A stretch of 64,000 nucleotides of DNA from Chitinispirillales bacterium (GTDB lineage Bacteria > Fibrobacterota > Chitinivibrionia > Chitinivibrionales > Chitinispirillaceae), in NCBI GenBank assembly GCA_031254105.1, contig JAIRVB010000035.1, positions 1-64,000 of the forward strand, given 5' to 3'. Position numbers and translations under genes: made by a program. This document shows positions 17,204 to 26,028 of the stretch, in pieces (the stretch's first letter is position 1; each line of letters starts with the position of its first letter). The notes under the pieces were generated by a model, which made no database searches, was not told the DNA's origin, and saw only the letters and a program-made list of their open reading frames with translations.

Positions 17204-18484
17204 TCAGGCGATCTTTTTATCCTCTTCCTGCTTTAGCACATACACGGCAGGCGAATTACGCAGTATCGTTTCCCTGTTCACCATCACTTCGCTGATATCA
17301 TCCCTTGAAGGGAGCTCAAACATAATGGGAACTAAACTCGCCTCAAGCACATTTCTTAGCCCTCTGGCCCCGGTCTTTTTCTGGTAAGCGATTTTGACTA
17401 CCTCTTTTACCGCGTCCTTAGTAAAAGTGAGTCTTACTCCTTCCATCTCAAAGAGTTTTTGATACTGCTTGGTGAGGGCGTTTTTAGGTTCTGTGAGAAT
17501 TTGCAGCAATGACTCTTCATCAAGCTGATCCAAACCGAGAACCGCGGGCAAACGTCCAACTATTTCAGGTATGAGCCCGTAGCTTATAAGATCATCAGGT
17601 TCTACCTTGCGTAAAACGTCACCTATTTTGAGCTGGTTCTTGCGTCTGATCTCAGCATTCAAGCCCATGCGGCTCTCGCCGATTCTCGCCTCAATAATTT
17701 TGTCAAGACCTTCAAAAGCGCCGCCGCAGATAAACAGAATATCCCTTGTGTTAATCTGGATAAGATTCTGCTCCGGGTGTTTGCGTCCGCCTTTTGGAGG
17801 AATGCTTGCAACCGTGCCTTCAAGAATTTTAAGCATCGCCTGCTGCACCCCTTCGCCGGATACATCACGGGTAATAGAGGGGTTAGCGGACTTTCTGCTT
17901 ATTTTGTCAAACTCGTCTATATAAATAATACCTTTTTGCGCCTTCTCAACATCGTAGTTTGAAGCCTGCAGAAGCCGTACAAGCATGTTCTCTACATCCT
18001 CGCCTACGTAACCAGCTTCTGTAAAGATTGTAGCGTCTACAATCGAAAAAGGCACTTTCAATAATTTGGCTAATGTCTGGGCGATCAGGGTCTTACCAGT
18101 ACCGGTAGGCCCGATCACCAGCATGTTTGATTTGTCAATTTCAACTTCGTCGCCGCTGTTCTGTTCTCTTGACAGAATACGCTTGAAGTGGTTATAGGCC
18201 GCTACACACACACCTCTTTTAACCTCATCCTGACCAATAACGTATTGGTCAATAAACTCTTTCATCTCAAAAGGAGTCGGGAGCGTGTCAAGAGTTATGG
18301 TATCAACCGGTTCTTTATTTTTAGGTTCTTCTTTTTTTTCACGCAGCAAATCATTACACATATCCACACACTCGTTGCAGATATGCACAGAAGGGCCTGT
18401 GATGAGTTTGTGAACATCATTAGGCCCCTTGCCGCAAAACGAACACTTTATCCCCGGATAACGGGGTCTTGATGTATGATCCAA
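17204..18484 (-). CDS. clpX: ATP-dependent Clp protease ATP-binding subunit ClpX
   Basis: A 426-residue AAA+ unfoldase that feeds substrates to ClpP. The N-terminal zinc finger uses CSFCG and [10 protein letters not shown] (about 16-45). Walker A is GPTGTGKT (near 125), Walker B is [10 protein letters not shown], and sensor 2 lies in [11 protein letters not shown]. The ClpP-docking IGF loop is not in its standard form; IGDVLRK follows QLK in the corresponding area. The start is TTG, five bases after the clpP stop, with TAAGG next to it. The gene is last in the tig-clpP-clpX order that is typical of bacteria. Confidence 0.96.
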   Translation of the reverse strand: MDHTSRPRYPGIKCSFCGKGPNDVHKLITGPSVHICNECVDMCNDLLREKKEEPKNKEPVDTITLDTLPTPFEMKEFIDQYVIGQDEVKRGVCVAAYNHFKRILSREQNSGDEVEIDKSNMLVIGPTGTGKTLIAQTLAKLLKVPFSIVDATIFTEAGYVGEDVENMLVRLLQASNYDVEKAQKGIIYIDEFDKISRKSANPSITRDVSGEGVQQAMLKILEGTVASIPPKGGRKHPEQNLIQINTRDILFICGGAFEGLDKIIEARIGESRMGLNAEIRRKNQLKIGDVLRKVEPDDLISYGLIPEIVGRLPAVLGLDQLDEESLLQILTEPKNALTKQYQKLFEMEGVRLTFTKDAVKEVVKIAYQKKTGARGLRNVLEASLVPIMFELPSRDDISEVMVNRETILRNSPAVYVLKQEEDKKIA

Positions 18485-18489
18485 CCTTA

Positions 18490-19074
18490 CTATTCCCTTA
18501 CTGTAAAAATTTCGTCCACTAAACCGTAAGCTTTCGCCTCCTCAGCGGACATGTAAAAATTACGGTCCGTATCTTTAGCGATAACCTCCATGCTCTGGCC
18601 GGAGTGTTTATGAAGTATCTCAGTTAATGTCTGCTTAATCCGAACAATCTCCCTTGCGTGGATCGCAATATCCGAAGCCTGACCGCCCGCCCCGCCAAGA
18701 GGCTGATGAAGCATAACCCTTGAATGCGGCAGCGCGTAACGCTTCCCCTTTGTCCCGGCCGCAAGCAAAACCGCTCCCATGCTCGCCGCCTGCCCTATGC
18801 AGATCGTAGACACATCCGGCTTTATATACTGAATAGTATCATAAATGGCCAGTCCCGAACTCACAATCCCGCCCGGAGAGTTAATATAAATTGTAATATC
18901 TTTATCAGCATCTTCATATTCCAGAAAAATAAGCTGCGCCATAACAAGGTCAGCTGTGGAATCGTCGATATCCGATCCAAGAAAAATAATCCGTTCCTTG
19001 AGAAGCCTCGAATAGATATCGTAGGATCTCTCCCCCCGGCCTGTCTGCTCAATAACCATTGGTATAAGCGGCAT
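18490..19074 (-). CDS. clpP: ATP-dependent Clp protease proteolytic subunit
   Basis: A 194-residue serine peptidase that forms the tetradecameric ClpP chamber. Catalytic Ser98 lies in [11 protein letters not shown] and His123 in [12 protein letters not shown]; the Asp is in the following helix region (near 172). The N-terminal [19 protein letters not shown] is the usual axial-loop and processing region. It lies between tig and clpX, five bases ahead of the clpX TTG. Length and motifs are canonical, with nothing odd. Confidence 0.97.
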   Translation of the reverse strand: MPLIPMVIEQTGRGERSYDIYSRLLKERIIFLGSDIDDSTADLVMAQLIFLEYEDADKDITIYINSPGGIVSSGLAIYDTIQYIKPDVSTICIGQAASMGAVLLAAGTKGKRYALPHSRVMLHQPLGGAGGQASDIAIHAREIVRIKQTLTEILHKHSGQSMEVIAKDTDRNFYMSAEEAKAYGLVDEIFTVRE

Positions 19075-19302
19075 GTTTTATATCCTTTCAAGTGTTAGTG
19101 CAAGAGGTTGCAAATATTGTTCCTTTTTTGGCAATGATCACCGGTATGCGTGTTTCATCATCACCCATACAAATTCGTTATGTGAGAATTTCAGACGGGC
19201 GCTGACCGTTCATATAATCAGTGCTATTTCCGTCATCCCCGCAAAGATGAGGGAACATTGTTCCTGTTCTCAATTTTGTTTTCGAACGACTACAAATCGT
19301 CC

Positions 19303-20562
19303 CTACGGTCTGCCTTCCCCAATCAGATATTCAAGAGTATTGCGCTCTCTTATCTCAAGGCGGATACGGTTTGTTGTTCCGTTTTTGCGAAACAGCTCTT
19401 TCAAACTCGCAAATTCCTGACCATACCTCTGAGCCATAACCTCAATTTGTTTATCAACTTCTTCCTGAGTCGCCTTGATCTTCTCTTTATCGGCAATATA
19501 GTCGATAATCCTCATCCTCTTAAGCGAAAATACCGCATGTTCAGTGAAACGCTCCGCTATCTCCTCACGGGTAGGGATGGGTTCGTTGGGTTTGCGGTAA
19601 CGCATGAAATCCTCTTGCATCATGTCAAGAAACGTTTTTATCCGCGAGGGCGGCACTTCAAAAGGGTTATCCTTGATAATTTCCTCAATCACCTCTTTGT
19701 AAGCGTCAGATTTAGCTTTATCATTTTCTTCCTGCTCCATACTTTCGCGGATTTTTTCCTTGAGAGCGTCTACAGAGTCAAACTCCCCGCCAAACTTTTT
19801 GAAAAACTCCTCATTTAGCTCAGGAAGCTTCTTCTCCTGAACCGCAAGTATCGCTACAGAAAACTCACCGGTCTTTCCGGCAGCTTCCTTATCAGCATAA
19901 TCTTTGGGAAACTTAAGTGATATCTCAACCTGCTCCCCCGCGCTGACGCCGACAAGCTGTTTGTCAAAATCTTTAAGAGCGGAGTTTGAACCGACCTCGA
20001 CCGGATAAGCAGGATTTTGTATCTCAGCCTTCTCTATTCCGTCAATTACGACTTTTTTGTACTCCATGCGGACATAGTCGCCCTTTTTGGATGGACGTTC
20101 CACATTGTTAAACTCAGCGAAACGGTCTAAGAAATTTTGGAAACCCTCCTCAACCTCAGAGTCCTTGAGCTTCTTGAATTTAGGCTTTATCTTGAGTTTA
20201 TCATAACCCCTTATCTCAATAGGCGGATCGACCTCTGTTTCAATAGTAAATTTGAGCGGTTCGCCCTCGTTCTCCTTCATATCAGTGACATTAGCGCCCC
20301 CCACAGGAGCGATATTGTGCTCTTCACAAGCTTTCTTATATGATTCCTTAATAGTCTCATCAACGACAGTGGCTTTTGCCGCATCGCCAAAACGCGTGCG
20401 TACAACGTTAGCCGGCACCTTGCCTTGTCTGAAACCAGGAAGCTTCACTTCACGCCTGTACTCATTAAGCTTCTTCTCAACAGCTGCGTTTATATCAGCT
20501 TCAGGAATTTCAAACTCTATTACGCGCCTCCATGTTTCCGGTTCTGAAACAGTAGTCTTCAC
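19303..20562 (-). CDS. tig: Trigger factor chaperone
   Basis: A 419-residue ribosome-bound chaperone. The N-terminal ribosome-docking domain has the signature GFRQGKVP (about 41-48, FRxGxxP). A PPIase/FKBP-like domain spans about 150-245 (KGDYVRMEYK to VAILAVQEKKLPELNEEF). The C-terminal helical arms follow, rich in charged residues. The start is GTG with AGGAGG nine bases upstream. The stop TAG sits inside a CGTCCCTACGG sequence shared with local palindromes. clpP is 228 bp downstream; that gap contains part of a CGTCATCCCCGC-type repeat near 19235. Confidence 0.95.
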   Translation of the reverse strand: MKTTVSEPETWRRVIEFEIPEADINAAVEKKLNEYRREVKLPGFRQGKVPANVVRTRFGDAAKATVVDETIKESYKKACEEHNIAPVGGANVTDMKENEGEPLKFTIETEVDPPIEIRGYDKLKIKPKFKKLKDSEVEEGFQNFLDRFAEFNNVERPSKKGDYVRMEYKKVVIDGIEKAEIQNPAYPVEVGSNSALKDFDKQLVGVSAGEQVEISLKFPKDYADKEAAGKTGEFSVAILAVQEKKLPELNEEFFKKFGGEFDSVDALKEKIRESMEQEENDKAKSDAYKEVIEEIIKDNPFEVPPSRIKTFLDMMQEDFMRYRKPNEPIPTREEIAERFTEHAVFSLKRMRIIDYIADKEKIKATQEEVDKQIEVMAQRYGQEFASLKELFRKNGTTNRIRLEIRERNTLEYLIGEGRP

Positions 20563-20713
20563 TTGCCGTATCCTCCTCGCACCTTTTTATTTGTGATCAT
20601 CAATACGCTTGTTTTTATAATCCACACACAGACCCCGCGTACAATACAATATGCCGGAATTGCGGGCGGCAGGCTGCCGGCCCCCAACATACAATACGGT
20701 ATACAGGGAACGC

Positions 20714-20732
20714 GGACGACCGCTGGTCGTCC
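20714..20732. repeat. GC-rich short palindrome
   Basis: GGACGACC-GCT-GGTCGTCC followed by CTAC lies in the gap between tig and tRNA-Leu. It has the same form as copies at 40007 and 40494 (GC-rich arms then CCTAC). A second hairpin, GGGCGGCAGG-CTGCCGGCCC, sits about 40 bases away near 20665-20685. No promoter could be placed with confidence in this gap. Confidence 0.45.
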
Positions 20733-20801
20733 CTACCGGATCATTGCTGCGCAATTTCCCCGCAACAAAACCCCGCATATCACCTCAACCTAACTAAAAA
20801 A

Positions 20802-20883
20802 TGCGAAGGGGGGGAATCGAACCCCCATAGGTCGCCCTGCCAGATCCTAAGTCTGGTGCGTCTGCCAGTTCCGCCACCTTCGC
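20802..20883 (-). tRNA. tRNA-Leu (anticodon UAG)
   Basis: Read on the minus strand, the 82-nt sequence has a seven-pair acceptor stem (GCGAAGG with CCTTCGC) and discriminator A. The D arm is GGCGGAACTGGCAGACGC. The anticodon stem CCAGA/TCTGG holds the loop CTTAGGA with anticodon TAG. A short class II variable arm (AGG-GCGA-CCT) precedes the T arm GGGGG-TTCGAAT-CCCCC. CCA is not encoded. A TTTTTT run follows the 3' end. It reads CUA and probably other CUN codons. Confidence 0.95.
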
Positions 20884-21038
20884 GCATATCGTAAAGTTTA
20901 AAGCTGTTCCTTAAGAGAACAGTAAACATCAGAAAATAAATATTGGCAAGGTATGGTGAATAGATAATAGTGAACTTGTTTTTTTCGGCGGCTTTTAAAA
21001 CGCTTGAATCATTTGGGCTTTCACATAAATCGCGAAAA

Positions 21039-21061
21039 GGCACGGATAAAAAAACCGTGCC
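21039..21061 (-). terminator. Rho-independent terminator after the lipoprotein pair
   Basis: On the minus strand GGCACGG pairs with CCGTGCC around a T-rich loop, and TTTTCG follows. It stands about 30 bases past the stop of the 21091-21426 lipoprotein gene, the expected place for a transcript end. Confidence 0.7.
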
Positions 21062-21090
21062 ATAGAAAACAACATAACAGACGGGTCTTA

Positions 21091-21426
21091 TTACTTCCCG
21101 TTACCCTCTAATACAACTGTTCTCGTTCCTACGGTGATACTGCCCAGAACGCCGCTTATTAGCCAGTCGATAACTGTATATTTTGTACTGACCCTGACTT
21201 CTGTCAAACCGTTGTTCGAAATGGATTTCTGGACGCCATCCTCAGTCAGCGGAACCAAACCCCATAATGCAAACCATTGCCTTTGAGTGTGTTTGAATGA
21301 CGCATTGTCATTCGCAGATATAAGCCTGACCTCATTGTTGGGGTTCGCGTTCATTTTTACAGAGTAACAGCCTGTAATCATAAAACAGCAAATAATAATA
21401 ATCGCGGCAACCAAAAATTTTTTCAT
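21091..21426 (-). CDS. Small lipoprotein, paralogue of the upstream gene
   Basis: A 111-residue protein with a lipoprotein signal peptide: MKKFLVAA, a hydrophobic core and the lipobox MITGC with Cys20. The mature part carries QRQWFALWGLVPL, LTEVRVSTKYT and a C-terminal TVVLEG strand. It resembles Bor/TRL-like small lipoproteins, whose function is unknown. The gene at 21495-21827 is a tandem paralogue with the same CYSV, WFALWGLV, NGLTEVR and T-VxEGN blocks. Both should be anchored in the outer or inner membrane. The two probably share one transcript that ends at the hairpin near 21050. Confidence 0.8.
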   Translation of the reverse strand: MKKFLVAAIIIICCFMITGCYSVKMNANPNNEVRLISANDNASFKHTQRQWFALWGLVPLTEDGVQKSISNNGLTEVRVSTKYTVIDWLISGVLGSITVGTRTVVLEGNGK

Positions 21427-21494
21427 ACTGCATCCTCCTATAAAGAATTATCTTTGAATATTTAAATAGTAAATCAACTTTTATGAACGGTATT

Positions 21495-21827
21495 TTACTT
21501 GTTACCCTCAATTACGGTGGTGTTCACCCCAACAATGCCGAATATAATGCCGTTTATAATCGCGTCTAAAAATGTGGTTTTTGTTTCGGTTCTGACTTCT
21601 GTCAAACCGTTCTCTCTGATGACGTTTTCGGTTTTATCCGGAGTTAATGAAACCAGACCCCATAACGCGAACCAGTTCATCTGAGATTTTTTGAACGACG
21701 CGGATTTTGCCGGAGACATCACTTTAACGTCGCTGTTACCAGGCGCAGCCATTCGTACAGAATAACAACCCGTTGCCAAAAAACAAGTACCCACTACTGC
21801 CAAGACAACCGCAAACTTCCGAAGCAT
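21495..21827 (-). CDS. Small lipoprotein, tandem paralogue
   Basis: A 110-residue lipoprotein with signal peptide and lipobox LATGC (Cys21). The mature protein starts CYSVRMAAPG and contains MNWFALWGLVSL, ENGLTEVRTETKTT, a Gly/Ile-rich hydrophobic stretch (INGIIFGIVGV) and TTVIEGN at the end. It is clearly duplicated with the downstream gene, yet the two have diverged to about half identity by eye. AGGAGG lies a few bases before the ATG. The function is unknown. Confidence 0.8.
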   Translation of the reverse strand: MLRKFAVVLAVVGTCFLATGCYSVRMAAPGNSDVKVMSPAKSASFKKSQMNWFALWGLVSLTPDKTENVIRENGLTEVRTETKTTFLDAIINGIIFGIVGVNTTVIEGNK

Positions 21828-22652
21828 ACAACCTCCTTTTGATTAGTGAAAATATTAGGGCGTGTTGCCGCTGCCCCTGCCAAAACCGCCCGTTTTTTGG
21901 CTAATTTTCCACCATGCTTCCTGAATTTCCTTTGCGATACAGTAAGTATTACTGCGGAAATTTGCCTGGCCTGGCAAACAATCAGCTCAAAAACCGGACA
22001 ATTCGGGTAGCGGCAATACGCCCTGAACCTGTCAGGTTTATAATATTGTTTGTTGTTGAAAAGATTAAATTTTCCATAAGATTTTCTCCGCGTCCCTTCA
22101 AAGGGACACGGAGAGGATAGAGCGGAAGTTGTCCGATTGTGTGAAGTTTTAATAGCGGACAATTTTAAAATTATTAATGGAATAAGCTGACGCTTCGCGC
22201 GCTTTTTTAACGCGAAATACAAAATTGTATTGTAGAAAAAACCAGTTATTAAACGCTTATAAAATGGGGGGGGGGGGGGTAAAGCATTGATTTATAAGGA
22301 GATACAGAAGGTGACCTAAAGTGCTTTGTCAGCACAAGAGCGCGCAATCCAGATTCATTTGTCAACCGTTGAGCAAACCCGCGTATTTTCAGAGATGACG
22401 CATCCATAAGATAATTTGATTCTTATAATGTAATTAATTGATACCGGAAATTATACCTTGTATAATATATCTAACAATCAAAATAATTTGTTTTCGGACA
22501 AAGCGCAATAGTTAACGCGAAAAAAGAACCTCGTTTACCTCGGTGAAGTCAATAATTCGTATACTATTCAGTGAACGGTTTTTCCGCTTTTGGGGAGTAC
22601 GGCTGCGGAATTTTGGCCGTCTTCTCTTAAGGGCACATACTATATTTTTGAT
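21828..22652. other. 825-bp gene-poor stretch with hairpin and G14 tract
   Basis: No convincing gene is visible here. A strong hairpin at about 22087-22114 pairs CTCCGCGTCCCTT with AAGGGACACGGAG. A run of 14 G residues lies at 22266-22279. Open frames in this stretch have no ribosome-binding site and read like translated repeats. The G run is an obvious place for slippage or an assembly error. Confidence 0.6.
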
Positions 22653-22835
22653 ATGAATAACGATTATGAAAAAATTCCAATCAAGAATGACGACCCTTCC
22701 CGTTATGCTCATCTTACCCCCGCTCAGAAATGGCGTCAGGCAGTAAAACTCAGAGAGATGGCCTGGAATCTCAAATCTGCCTGTATCCGGCAAAACCATC
22801 AAAATGTTAGAGACACCGGATCTTGTTTTGAATAA
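22653..22835 (+). CDS. Short conserved-looking helical protein, probably truncated
   Basis: A possible 60-residue protein starting ATGAATAACG. The core DPSRYAHLTPAQKWRQAVKL, REMAWNLKSACIRQNH resembles a widespread family of about 80-residue helical proteins (TPEEKW...LREMAWELKAAxxRxxHP) that lie directly before a nucleotidyltransferase gene. The expected tail after RQNHP is replaced by unrelated residues, and the frame ends soon after. The next fragment looks like the tail of such a nucleotidyltransferase. I infer a deletion that joined the two. There is no strong ribosome-binding site. Confidence 0.4.
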   Translation: MNNDYEKIPIKNDDPSRYAHLTPAQKWRQAVKLREMAWNLKSACIRQNHQNVRDTGSCFE

Positions 22836-22902
22836 ACAGATTATTTCAAAGTGGATAGAGGAATTAAGCCTTCAAAATGAATGGGATAACTTTAAAACGT
22901 GA
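22804..22902 (+). pseudogene. C-terminal relic of a nucleotidyltransferase-like gene
   Basis: A 32-codon frame ending at the DTW start codon reads LVLNKQIISKWIEELSLQNE before its TGA. This DxxYIxxWAEELGL-like ending is common at the C-terminus of small nucleotidyltransferases that follow helical proteins like the 22653 gene. The catalytic N-terminal part is absent. TGA and the next ATG overlap (TGATG). Confidence 0.35.
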
Positions 22903-23651
22903 TGTTAGACGCAAAACTCAAATTTAACCGAGCCTCAGCCTGCCCAAATTGCTTTCGCGAAAAACAGATGTGCATATGCGCGTATGTAGAGAGTTTTTCC
23001 AATAAAATAAAAGTACTGATTCTGCAGCATCCGCAAGAACAGTTCAAGATGCTTAATTCAGCGCGTCTTGCTTCGCTTATCCTTAAGAACAGCGGGCTTC
23101 GGGTGGGACTTTCCTGGCCTAACCTTAAAAAAATAGCAGGCAATGATGAAATGCCGTCAAACTGGGGTATTCTTTATCTCAAAAATGAACTCCATCTATC
23201 AAATCCGGACAGCGGGGAAGGGAAGGAAGATGGGCGCGGTTGCGCGGGGAAGGGGAAAGGGCGTTATAAACCGCGCCCCAACGGTCAAAATCAACCTAAT
23301 CAGAACTCTCCGATGATTATGACTGACAGGCGGGGAGAGATCATCGAACAGACTTCGCATATAAAAGGAATAATCGCTATTGACGGATCGTGGAAACAGG
23401 CCAAAGCGATGTGGTGGCGCAACCCGTGGTTTCTGCGGCTCAATCGTGTAAGCCTTAATCCAGAACACCCAAGTTTACGAAAACAGATTAAAAAAAGCGG
23501 ACTCTCCACAATTGAAGCAGCCGCGCTCGCGCTGGAGCGGCTTGGAGAAGATGCCTGCTCCTGTCAATCAATGATACGGCAGTATAAGGAGCTGATTGTA
23601 AAGCCTGCCGGAGAATTAGCGCGGGGCAGCCCCAAAAAAGCATCCGCTTGA
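22902..23651 (+). CDS. tapT: DTW domain protein, tRNA-uridine aminocarboxypropyltransferase
   Basis: A 249-residue DTW-domain protein. Members such as E. coli TapT (YfiP) use SAM to put the acp3 group on U47 of tRNA. The N-terminal zinc-like cluster CPNCFREKQMCICAYV, the LQHPQEQFKMLNS motif, the eponymous IDGSWKQAKAM (DxxW here DGSW) and NPEHPSLRKQIKKSGLSTIE are all visible. A low-complexity Gly/Lys insert (about 107-130) separates the halves. ATG at 22902 overlaps the preceding stop; a GTG three bases earlier is an alternative. The family's methyltransferase-like SPOUT fold is assumed from known members. Confidence 0.85.
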   Translation: MLDAKLKFNRASACPNCFREKQMCICAYVESFSNKIKVLILQHPQEQFKMLNSARLASLILKNSGLRVGLSWPNLKKIAGNDEMPSNWGILYLKNELHLSNPDSGEGKEDGRGCAGKGKGRYKPRPNGQNQPNQNSPMIMTDRRGEIIEQTSHIKGIIAIDGSWKQAKAMWWRNPWFLRLNRVSLNPEHPSLRKQIKKSGLSTIEAAALALERLGEDACSCQSMIRQYKELIVKPAGELARGSPKKASA

Positions 23652-23734
23652 AATCGCAAAAGCTTGTTTGTGGAAATGAAACGCCAAAAGGTTTATTGAG
23701 TTTCTTGGCACCGCTTTTGCGCACTAAAAAATAA

Positions 23735-24751
23735 ATGAATTCTATAAAGAGATGTATTGAGGCTGCTTCCTCCGTTCTTATCTGCGGCCACAAAAACCCT
23801 GATGGTGACAGCATCGGTTCGATGCTGTCTTTAGGTCTGGGGCTTGAGAGCATGGGAAAAGAGGTTATTATGCTCTGCGGGGAAGAGATACCCCAAGCCT
23901 ACTCACACTTGCCGGGAATAAAGAGTGTGGTGAAAGGGATAGAAAAAGATGTGGACCTGGCTATAGCGGTAGACTGCGCCAGCAAGGAGATGATAGGGGT
24001 CGGCATCAGTGTTTTTGAGAGTGCGGAGCATACTCTGGAAATTGACCATCATTTTAAGCGCAGCTCTTTTGCGGAATTTTCACTTGTTGATCCGTACGCT
24101 GGCTCCGCGGGAGAGCTTGTGTACTCTTTTTTAAAAAAACTTTGTGTACCTATCAGTAAAGAGATCGCGTTTAACATTCTTACTTCTATTGTGGCAGACA
24201 GCAAATCCTTTCGCCTGCCTGACATACGTCCCCGAACTTTTGAGTTGTGCGCAAAGCTTCTGCGCACAGGAGTTGAATATTCTTCTGTGTTGAAGCCGCT
24301 TCAGGCCGCTTCAAGCATAGAGATGGAACTTTTAACATCTATTTGCCTCTTAAGATGCTCTTTTGCCTGCGCCGGACAGCTTGCATGGTCCACACTTATG
24401 ACAGAAGATTTTAAGAAGTTGAAAGCAAGGGAGTGTGACGGGGACTCCGCTTTGGAGAAAATCAGGTCTCTTGGAGGGGTAAACCTCGCGATTCTCTTTA
24501 GAGAGAAAGAGAATGCTTCTCTTAGAGTAAGTTTCAGATCTAAAGAGGGGATTAATATATCGGAACTTGCGGCTATGTTTGGCGGCGGCGGACACGCTTG
24601 CGCTGCGGGCTGCACTATACCAAACAGCCTTGATAAAAAACTTGAGGTTTTACGCGCCGGACGCACGTTGTTGAAAATCGTCCATCTAAAGCAAACAAAA
24701 ACGGACATTTATTATAAGGAGCGGAAATACTATGAGTATGACAGGTTTTGA
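23735..24751 (+). CDS. nrnA: DHH phosphoesterase, NrnA-type oligoribonuclease/pAp phosphatase
   Basis: A 338-residue DHH-DHHA1 protein. The metal motifs are CGHKNPDGDSIGS (DxD), AVDCAS, and LEIDHHFKRSSF. The DHHA1 part ends in FGGGGHACAAGC, the GGGHxxAAG signature. NrnA proteins degrade short RNA oligonucleotides and pAp, and some hydrolyse cyclic or linear dinucleotides. A diguanylate cyclase elsewhere in the window makes pGpG turnover a plausible side role, but that is inference. Its last 20 bases overlap the DUF2267 gene. Confidence 0.9.
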   Translation: MNSIKRCIEAASSVLICGHKNPDGDSIGSMLSLGLGLESMGKEVIMLCGEEIPQAYSHLPGIKSVVKGIEKDVDLAIAVDCASKEMIGVGISVFESAEHTLEIDHHFKRSSFAEFSLVDPYAGSAGELVYSFLKKLCVPISKEIAFNILTSIVADSKSFRLPDIRPRTFELCAKLLRTGVEYSSVLKPLQAASSIEMELLTSICLLRCSFACAGQLAWSTLMTEDFKKLKARECDGDSALEKIRSLGGVNLAILFREKENASLRVSFRSKEGINISELAAMFGGGGHACAAGCTIPNSLDKKLEVLRAGRTLLKIVHLKQTKTDIYYKERKYYEYDRF

Positions 24752-25157
24752 CTCATTTGATACAGCCGTACAAAAGGCCGGTATCTGGCTTAAGGAACTT
24801 ATGATGGAGCTGAACGCAGACAGCAAAAGACAAGCTTACATGGCTTTGAGAGCGGTTCTGCACACACTGCGTGACCGATTGACTGTTGATGAGGCCGCGG
24901 ACCTTGGGGCGCAGCTGCCCTTGCTTTTAAGGGGAGTATATTATGAAGAATGGGATCCTTCAAAAACGCCGGTCAAACATCGTCACCTGGATGATTTTTT
25001 AAATCATATCAGACAAAATTACAGAGGCAGCAGCGATGTGCGTCCTGACTTTATCGCAAAAGCGGTTTTCAGAGTTTTACGCCGCAGAGTAACGGAGGGC
25101 GAGATAAAAGATGTAAAAAGCATGATGCCCAAAGAGCTTCTTGAACTTTGGGAGTGA
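24732..25157 (+). CDS. DUF2267 domain protein
   Basis: A 141-residue DUF2267 protein. The family pattern appears as AYMALRAVLHTLRDRLTVDE, then ADLGAQLPLLLRGVYYEEWDP and a second half (FIAKAVFRVLRRRVTEGEI, KDVKSMMPKELLELW) that repeats the same fold. The function of the family is unknown; it is a small helical cytoplasmic protein often near stress genes. AAGGAG lies ahead of the ATG, inside the end of nrnA, so translation is likely coupled. Confidence 0.85.
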   Translation: MSMTGFDSFDTAVQKAGIWLKELMMELNADSKRQAYMALRAVLHTLRDRLTVDEAADLGAQLPLLLRGVYYEEWDPSKTPVKHRHLDDFLNHIRQNYRGSSDVRPDFIAKAVFRVLRRRVTEGEIKDVKSMMPKELLELWE

Positions 25158-25168
25158 CAGGCGCAATA

Positions 25169-25316
25169 CAGAAATAATAACGCAGAATGCGGAAATGAAA
25201 AATCCCCGCGTTCCGCGTTTTTTGTTTTGCGCTATAGCCTCTGTAAATCTGTAACTATTAACATAATATTTTATTTTTTATGTTGACCTGTTTCTGCATT
25301 CTGCATTATTATTTCT
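25169..25316. repeat. Dispersed palindromic repeat, class B copy
   Basis: The left arm (CAGAAATAATAACGCAGAATG) and right arm (GTTTCTGCATTCTGCATTA then TTATTTC) flank a core with a short CGCG-TTC-CGCG hairpin and a T6 run at about 25209-25225. The T6 run may end the nrnA-DUF2267 transcript. This is the same arm pair as at 658 and 37371. A direct repeat of CTTAATATCT lies just beyond, at 25369-25391. Confidence 0.55.
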
Positions 25317-25457
25317 TGAATTAATTTTTTTAGCCTCAATATTGATTTCTCCCCCTTTAGAGTTGTATACTTAATATCTACTTAATATCTAGGGCTTGCT
25401 TGTTTAAGCTTTAGTTCATTGTACAATTGCGGTTTAATACAAAACAAGGAGGCTTTT

Positions 25458-25961
25458 ATGGCAGAAACCGCTGAGAAAACACCTGCAAATCTGGCAGGAA
25501 AGTACCTTACATTCAGACTCATGAATGAAGAGTACGGAATCGAGATACTCAAGGTGAAAGAGATTATCGGCGTAATGGCGATAACGAGTCTTCCCCGTAC
25601 GCCGCCGTTTGTGCGCGGAGTGATAAATCTTCGCGGCAAGGTGATTCCGGTAATTGACCTGCGCAAAAAGTTTGAAATGCAGATAACGGATGACACGGAC
25701 ATGACCTGTATTATCGTCGTTGACGTCGCCGCAAGGGGCGGAAACATCCAGATCGGTATTCTCGTTGATTCAGTCTCCGAAGTTCTTGATATCGCGGGCG
25801 AAGACATTGAAAACGCGCCCGCGTTTGGAACCAATATCGACACGGCGTTTATTCTTGGGATGGCGAAAGCGAAAGGTTCCGTCAAAATCCTGCTTAACAT
25901 CGAAAAGGTGCTCTCGTCTACAGAACTGGAAAATGTAGCCGGAGCGGCAGGAATAGTATAG
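25458..25961 (+). CDS. cheW: CheW chemotaxis coupling protein
   Basis: A 167-residue CheW-fold adaptor that links chemoreceptors to CheA. Characteristic stretches are [39 protein letters not shown] and the IDLRKKF core. [12 protein letters not shown] and ILLNIEKVL follow. AAGGAGG sits at good distance before the ATG at 25458. A chemoreceptor gene starts 67 bp later on the same strand, so this is a receptor-coupler pair. No CheA or CheY is in the window. Confidence 0.95.
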   Translation: MAETAEKTPANLAGKYLTFRLMNEEYGIEILKVKEIIGVMAITSLPRTPPFVRGVINLRGKVIPVIDLRKKFEMQITDDTDMTCIIVVDVAARGGNIQIGILVDSVSEVLDIAGEDIENAPAFGTNIDTAFILGMAKAKGSVKILLNIEKVLSSTELENVAGAAGIV

Positions 25962-26028
25962 GCAGAGCAGCGGCTTGCTATACATTCGTCAAGAAACATT
26001 ATTAAAACAAAAACATAAGGAGTTTTTC

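Noticed and set aside
19235-19262. Terminator between clpP and tig
   Set aside because: The CGTCATCCCCGC...GATGAGGGA text is part of a common dispersed repeat; the pairing is short and has no T run, so operon read-through is more likely.
20780-21043. Minus-strand 87-codon frame over the tRNA-Leu gene
   Set aside because: It is translated from the tRNA and its flank; the tRNA fold is complete.
21794-22222. 142-codon minus-strand frame upstream of the lipoproteins
   Set aside because: It runs through a hairpin and low-complexity DNA and overlaps the start of a supported gene, with no ribosome-binding site.
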